A stretch of 36,514 nt of DNA from an uncultured Alcanivorax sp. (GTDB taxonomy: Bacteria; Pseudomonadota; Gammaproteobacteria; Pseudomonadales; Alcanivoracaceae), in assembly GCA_913055795.1 (NCBI GenBank), contig CAJXLA010000017.1:1-36514 (forward strand). The letters are read 5' to 3'. The position numbers and the translations under genes were made by a program. Under the pieces are notes generated by a model. It did not search any database, was not told the origin of the DNA, and worked only from the letters and a program-made list of their open reading frames with translations. Shown piece after piece: positions 33,477-36,514 of this stretch; the first letter of the stretch is position 1, and each line of letters starts with the position of its first letter.

Positions 33477-34013
33477 ATGGCTCTCGTTTTCCAGTTCGGC
33501 TCCAATGTGCGTTATGACCGGCTCAATTCGCCGCAGCGGCTGAACGGCGATGCACGGCTCGTCGATGTGGTGCGCACGCGCGAGGCCTTCGAGCTGGACT
33601 TCACGGTCTGGAGCGAGGGCAACGGCTGTGCCGCGGCCGATATCGTGCCGGGGCGCGGGCGCTCGCTCTGGGGCGTGCTCTATGAGGTGCCGGATTTCCT
33701 GATCGCCACCGAAACGGCCGGCGGGCGGCGGTCCTTCGACGAGATCGAGTGCGAGTACGTGCGGCGTTCGATCACGGTGGTCAGCGGCGACGGCCATGGC
33801 GTGGAAACCGAGGCGCTGACCTATAGGGTGCCGGAGAAACGCTTTGATCTGCGCACCGGCATCGATTACGTAACCCATATTCTCACCGGCCTGCGCGAGC
33901 GTGAGGTGCCGGCCGAGTACATCGACTATGTGCACGGGCGGATTCTGGCGAATAATCCGGAGCTCAAGGACGAGCTCAAAGAAGAAAGCGGAAAGATGAA
34001 AGCAGGAAGTTGA
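33477..34013 (+). CDS. Gamma-glutamylcyclotransferase-like (AIG2/GGCT fold) protein
   Basis: A 178-residue protein of the GGCT-like family. Recognisable parts are FQFGSNVRYDRLNSP (the YGSN-type substrate loop), RSLWGVLYEVPDFLI, RRSFDEIECEYVRR and TYRV, plus a helical C-terminus with VPAEYIDYVHGRILANNPEL. The family cleaves gamma-glutamyl compounds to 5-oxoproline or acts on related amides. I chose the ATG at 33477; no good ribosome site is visible there, and TTG at 33471 is an alternative. A truncated copy of the gene's first 140 bases lies at 32277. The stop is followed immediately by the heptamer array. Confidence 0.75.
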   Translation: MALVFQFGSNVRYDRLNSPQRLNGDARLVDVVRTREAFELDFTVWSEGNGCAAADIVPGRGRSLWGVLYEVPDFLIATETAGGRRSFDEIECEYVRRSITVVSGDGHGVETEALTYRVPEKRFDLRTGIDYVTHILTGLREREVPAEYIDYVHGRILANNPELKDELKEESGKMKAGS

Positions 34014-34069
34014 GAGGCGCGAGGCGCGAGGCGCGAGGCGCGAGGCGCGAGGCGCGAGGCGCGAGGCGC
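34014..34069 (+). repeat. GAGGCGC heptamer array, eight perfect units
   Basis: Eight identical copies of GAGGCGC start at the base after the preceding gene's stop codon, followed by GAG. Shorter tracts of the same heptamer lie at 31630-31653 and 34860-34880. Copy number is likely to vary between strains through slippage. Confidence 0.95.
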
Positions 34070-34208
34070 GAGAGTAAAATGCCGGTCCATCCTCGCCCTG
34101 GCAAGGGGAGTTAGAAGGGATCCCGGTTGGTCAACAAACGAACGCACCGGCACCAACGGCACGCCGCCTGATCTCTTTCAAAACAGTACGCTTTAATTAT
34201 TTCTCTCT

Positions 34209-34838
34209 ATGAGCCATAATTTTCTCATGGAGCGGATATCCCTGCGTGAGGCGGCGGTCTTGCTGGACGCGCCCGAGAAAACACTACGCAACGAACTGGA
34301 CCGAGTTCTGCGCACAACGGCGGACAACGCGGGCCAGGGTGACGCACGTGCCCGGCTCCGGTTCGGCGTGCGGGAGCTGGCATACTTTGAAGCCAAGCAA
34401 CTGCTGGAATCACAAGGGGTGTCCCTGGACCCCGAGCAGCGCCGCGAGCTATTTCAGCTGCTGACGCGCCGGCACACACATGTGCTCGGCGCGTGGAGCC
34501 TGTTCGGCTGCCGCCTGGCCCTGCACGGGCAGGTCGAAATCACCATGGATATGGAAAAGGCGTGGAGCGCATTGTTCCGCACATTGCGCTCCTACGCCCG
34601 GGGCGAAGCCCTGATCGAGCAAAGGAGTGACATCATGGGTGGTACATCGGTTTTCCGGGGCACACGAATCCCGGTCCAGCAAGTCGTGGATTATTTCCGC
34701 AACAGAGGCTCGGTCGAAGAGGCACGGGAAGACTTTCCCACGCTTTCGGAAGACGCCCTGCTCTATGCACGCATCCAGGCGGCAGCCGGCCCCGGGCCGG
34801 GTCGTCCGGCAAGGCGGATTTCCTTCACCGCGGCCTGA
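34209..34838 (+). CDS. DUF433-domain antitoxin-like protein with N-terminal helix-turn-helix, no partner toxin
   Basis: A 209-residue protein. Residues of about 8-70 look like a MerR-type helix-turn-helix (ISLREAAVLLDAPEKTLRNE). The middle is helical, and DUF433 occupies about 138-187 (DIMGGTSVFRGTRIPVQQVV, FRNRGSVEEA and EDFPTLSEDALLYA). DUF433 proteins usually pair with a DUF5615 PIN-like toxin encoded immediately downstream; here the next 350 bp contain only repeats. It may be an orphan antitoxin or a stand-alone regulator. No ribosome site precedes the ATG, while an AT-rich -10-like sequence (34194-34200) is 9 bases away, so a near-leaderless mRNA is possible. An ATG at 34227 is an alternative start. 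Confidence 0.7.
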   Translation: MSHNFLMERISLREAAVLLDAPEKTLRNELDRVLRTTADNAGQGDARARLRFGVRELAYFEAKQLLESQGVSLDPEQRRELFQLLTRRHTHVLGAWSLFGCRLALHGQVEITMDMEKAWSALFRTLRSYARGEALIEQRSDIMGGTSVFRGTRIPVQQVVDYFRNRGSVEEAREDFPTLSEDALLYARIQAAAGPGPGRPARRISFTAA

Positions 34839-34859
34839 TGCGGCTTCTCACTAAGGGAC

Positions 34860-35122
34860 GAGGAGCGAGGCGCGAGGGGCTAGAAAAAATACCCCAGTCC
34901 AGATAACTACACAGAGAGCACGGAGACCACAGAGACTGAAAAAACTCACCTCTGTGCTCTCTGTGGCCTCTGTGGTTACTTCAGTTTCATCGCTCTGCCC
35001 CAACCGTTGGAGGTTGGCTTGAGGTTCTGGAAGGAACCCCTCCTCGGTCCTCCCCTTGGGAAGGGAGGAAGGGATTTTGACGACCCCTCCTTTGTTTTTC
35101 CTCCCCTTGCCAGGGGAGGAAA
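34860..35122. repeat. Composite repeat region with three repeat families
   Basis: The 348-bp spacer 34839-35186 has no gene and holds three dispersed repeat types. First, GAGGAGC, GAGGCGC and GAGGGGC heptamers at 34860-34880. Second, an imperfect inverted repeat of CACAGAG-type arms at 34905-34934 and 34950-34976 (about 22 of 30 positions agree). Third, two CCTCCCC hairpins, at 35048-35069 (9-bp stem, 4-base GGG-type loop) and at 35097-35122 (TTTCCTCCCCT and AGGGGAGGAAA, 11-bp perfect stem, 4-base loop). The clustering suggests a site that tolerates insertion of small elements. Confidence 0.75.
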
Positions 35123-35174
35123 GCACTTGATCAGCGAAACGGGACGGCCGCTGCTGCGCTGCCCTTGTTCCGGG

Positions 35175-35187
35175 TACAATGGCTTCA
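35175..35187 (+). promoter_or_regulatory. TACAAT -10 element for a probably leaderless transcript
   Basis: TACAAT at 35175-35180 ends 7 bases before the A of the start codon at 35187 and is preceded by CGGG, exactly as before the ABC exporter at 8256. No ribosome site lies between. A matching -35 box is not evident. Confidence 0.45.
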
Positions 35188-36101
35188 TGCTTCCGCTCGT
35201 GACTCATCCCGCCTACAGTTTTCCGTTCCCCGCCCGGCACCGCTTTCCCATGGAGAAGTTCGCGTTGCTGGCCGACCATGCGCGCGAGCAGGGCTGGCTG
35301 ACCACGGACAATCTCTGGCGGCCCGGGCGGGCGCGGACCGAGTTGCTGGCACGGGCGCACTGCCCGGACTACATCGCGCGTTTTCTGGGAAACGAACTCA
35401 CGGAGAAGGAACAGCGGCGCATGGGCCTGCCCTGGAGTGACGGGCTGGCGCAGCGCACGCGGATTGCGCCGGCAGGTACGCTGCTGACCGCGCAGCTGGC
35501 GCTGAAGCATGGTCTGGCCTGTCACCTGGCCGGCGGCACCCATCACGCGCACTATGATTTCGGCTCGGGTTTCTGCATCTTCAATGATCTGGCGGTCACC
35601 GCCCGGGCGCTGCTCGACGGTGGGCATGTCCAGCGGTTGCTGATCTTCGACTGTGACGTGCATCAGGGCGACGGCACGGCGGCGCTGCTGGCCGACGAGC
35701 CGCGCGCGTTTACCTGTTCCATTCATTGCGAAAAGAACTTTCCGGCGCGCAAGCAGGCCAGTGATCTGGATCTGGGGCTGGCGCGCTACACCACGGACGC
35801 GGATTATCTTTCGACGGTGGACGAAACCCTGGAGCGCGCGCTGGACGAGGCGCAGCCGGAGCTGGTGCTCTATGACGCCGGGGTGGACATCTACGAGCGT
35901 GATCCGCTGGGTCAACTCAATATCAGCTCGGACGGCATCCTTGAACGTGAACGGCGGGTGCTGCGGCGCTGCCGCGAGGCGGGGCTGCCCGTAGCGACCG
36001 TGATCGGTGGCGGTTATGACGACGACCGCCCGGCGCTGGCGCGCCGGCATGCACTGGTAGTGGCGGCGGCGCACGAACTGGCGGGAGCCGGGACGTCTTA
36101 A
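35187..36101 (+). CDS. Histone deacetylase-family amidohydrolase
   Basis: A 304-residue enzyme of the arginase/deacetylase fold. The active-site histidines lie in H119-H120-A-H122-YDFGSGFC, and the zinc ligands are D157 and H159 in FDCDVHQGDG and D234 in DAGVDIYERDPLG; the closing IGGGYDDD is also typical. Bacterial members deacetylate polyamines, acyl-lysines or small amides. The substrate here is unknown. The ATG at 35187 is supported by the -10 box directly before it; longer frames run into the repeat region. It is encoded alone. Confidence 0.9.
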   Translation: MLPLVTHPAYSFPFPARHRFPMEKFALLADHAREQGWLTTDNLWRPGRARTELLARAHCPDYIARFLGNELTEKEQRRMGLPWSDGLAQRTRIAPAGTLLTAQLALKHGLACHLAGGTHHAHYDFGSGFCIFNDLAVTARALLDGGHVQRLLIFDCDVHQGDGTAALLADEPRAFTCSIHCEKNFPARKQASDLDLGLARYTTDADYLSTVDETLERALDEAQPELVLYDAGVDIYERDPLGQLNISSDGILERERRVLRRCREAGLPVATVIGGGYDDDRPALARRHALVVAAAHELAGAGTS

Positions 36102-36166
36102 TCCGGCCCGCGCGATAGGGTATTTTGGGCAGCGCTTGTACCCTCAACCGGAGTGGAGAAACGGAT

Positions 36167-36445
36167 ATGGTGAAATCGTCGCGCGTAGTGCATCCGGGTC
36201 GTTTCGCCGCGCTGATCCTGCCGGCGCTGCTCGGCGCCTGCGCGAGCATGCCTGGTATCCAGTCCATGCCCGACGACGCCAAGGCCTGTCCGAAACAAAA
36301 ACCCGATGCCTGCACCATGGAATATGATCCGGTCATCGGCTACACCGCCGACGGCGAGGATCAGGGCGTGTTCAGCAATCATTGCAGCGCCTGCCGGGAA
36401 GAACACATCGAGTACACCGTGCCCAAGGACAAGGCACGGCGCTAG
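36167..36445 (+). CDS. Small lipoprotein with a degenerate Kazal-like cysteine pattern
   Basis: A 92-residue exported protein. The signal peptide ends in a lipobox, LLGAC, with C25 as the lipid-bearing residue. The mature part has C-x-n-C in ACPKQKPDACTMEYDPVIG, then a short loop and FSNHCSACREEH. This follows the Kazal protease-inhibitor pattern (PVCG...YSNxCxAC), except that the PVCG cysteine is isoleucine here and the loop is longer. GGAGA lies 7 bases before the ATG. Whether it inhibits proteases is unknown. The window ends 69 bases after the gene; I see nothing in that remainder. Confidence 0.7.
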   Translation: MVKSSRVVHPGRFAALILPALLGACASMPGIQSMPDDAKACPKQKPDACTMEYDPVIGYTADGEDQGVFSNHCSACREEHIEYTVPKDKARR

Positions 36446-36514
36446 CCCGGATATTTCACCAAATCACTCGCATAACCGAAGCCAGGCTTGACGATACGGG
36501 CTTTTCAGAGGCTT

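Noticed and set aside
34014-34069. Regular repeat array considered as CRISPR
   Set aside because: The units are 7 bases long with no spacers, so it is a simple tandem repeat.

Overview
The window is a piece of a high-GC gammaproteobacterial chromosome. The complete recC-recB-recD set, the C-terminal-heme cytochrome c', a YdcH/DUF465 protein and sulfur-related genes would fit a sulfur-associated or halophilic lineage such as Ectothiorhodospiraceae and relatives. That placement is an inference from gene content, not from a marker gene.

Layout. Bases 1-97 carry the last 31 codons of a RecD-like helicase, a paralogue of the full recD found later in the window. A gene-free stretch of about 900 bp follows. 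From 1016 to 7324 there is a sulfur/persulfide-linked block: an RND/MMPL exporter, a LolA-like periplasmic protein, an outer-membrane beta-barrel, a DUF2892 membrane protein, a decayed sulfide:quinone oxidoreductase start, a BigR/SqrR-type ArsR repressor with its two diagnostic cysteines, and a rhodanese. A matching AT-rich dyad (TTAG-N6-CTAA) lies upstream of both the exporter and the rhodanese, so the repressor probably controls both units. A collapsed DUF488 gene, a cytochrome c' and a single-chain ABC exporter come next.

On the minus strand, 10095-11736 holds a BLUF blue-light photoreceptor between two paralogous proteins of unknown function. The recC-recB-recD genes (11949-21095) are intact. 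Directly downstream is an AT-richer, translationally coupled pair, a ComF-like phosphoribosyltransferase and a SLOG-like Rossmann protein, which looks recently acquired and is one of the best candidates for an undescribed module.

From about 22.3 kb on, the window is accessory in character. It holds a YefM-YoeB/Txe toxin-antitoxin pair, a frameshifted RelE/ParE toxin with an intact antitoxin, a VapBC pair set between a truncated and a full copy of a gamma-glutamylcyclotransferase-like gene, and a solitary DUF433 antitoxin-like protein. A four-gene minus-strand run (HIT hydrolase, ScoMcrA-like HNH nuclease, a 117-residue unknown, a second HNH nuclease) is a candidate restriction/defence cassette. 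Metabolic genes (an acyl-CoA synthetase-like enzyme, a flavin amine oxidase, a histone-deacetylase-family amidohydrolase) lie among them. Intergenic spaces from 19 kb on carry several dispersed repeat families: GTGCGC hairpins, a GAGGCGC heptamer array, CACAGAG inverted repeats and CCTCCCC hairpins. No tRNA, rRNA or CRISPR array was seen.
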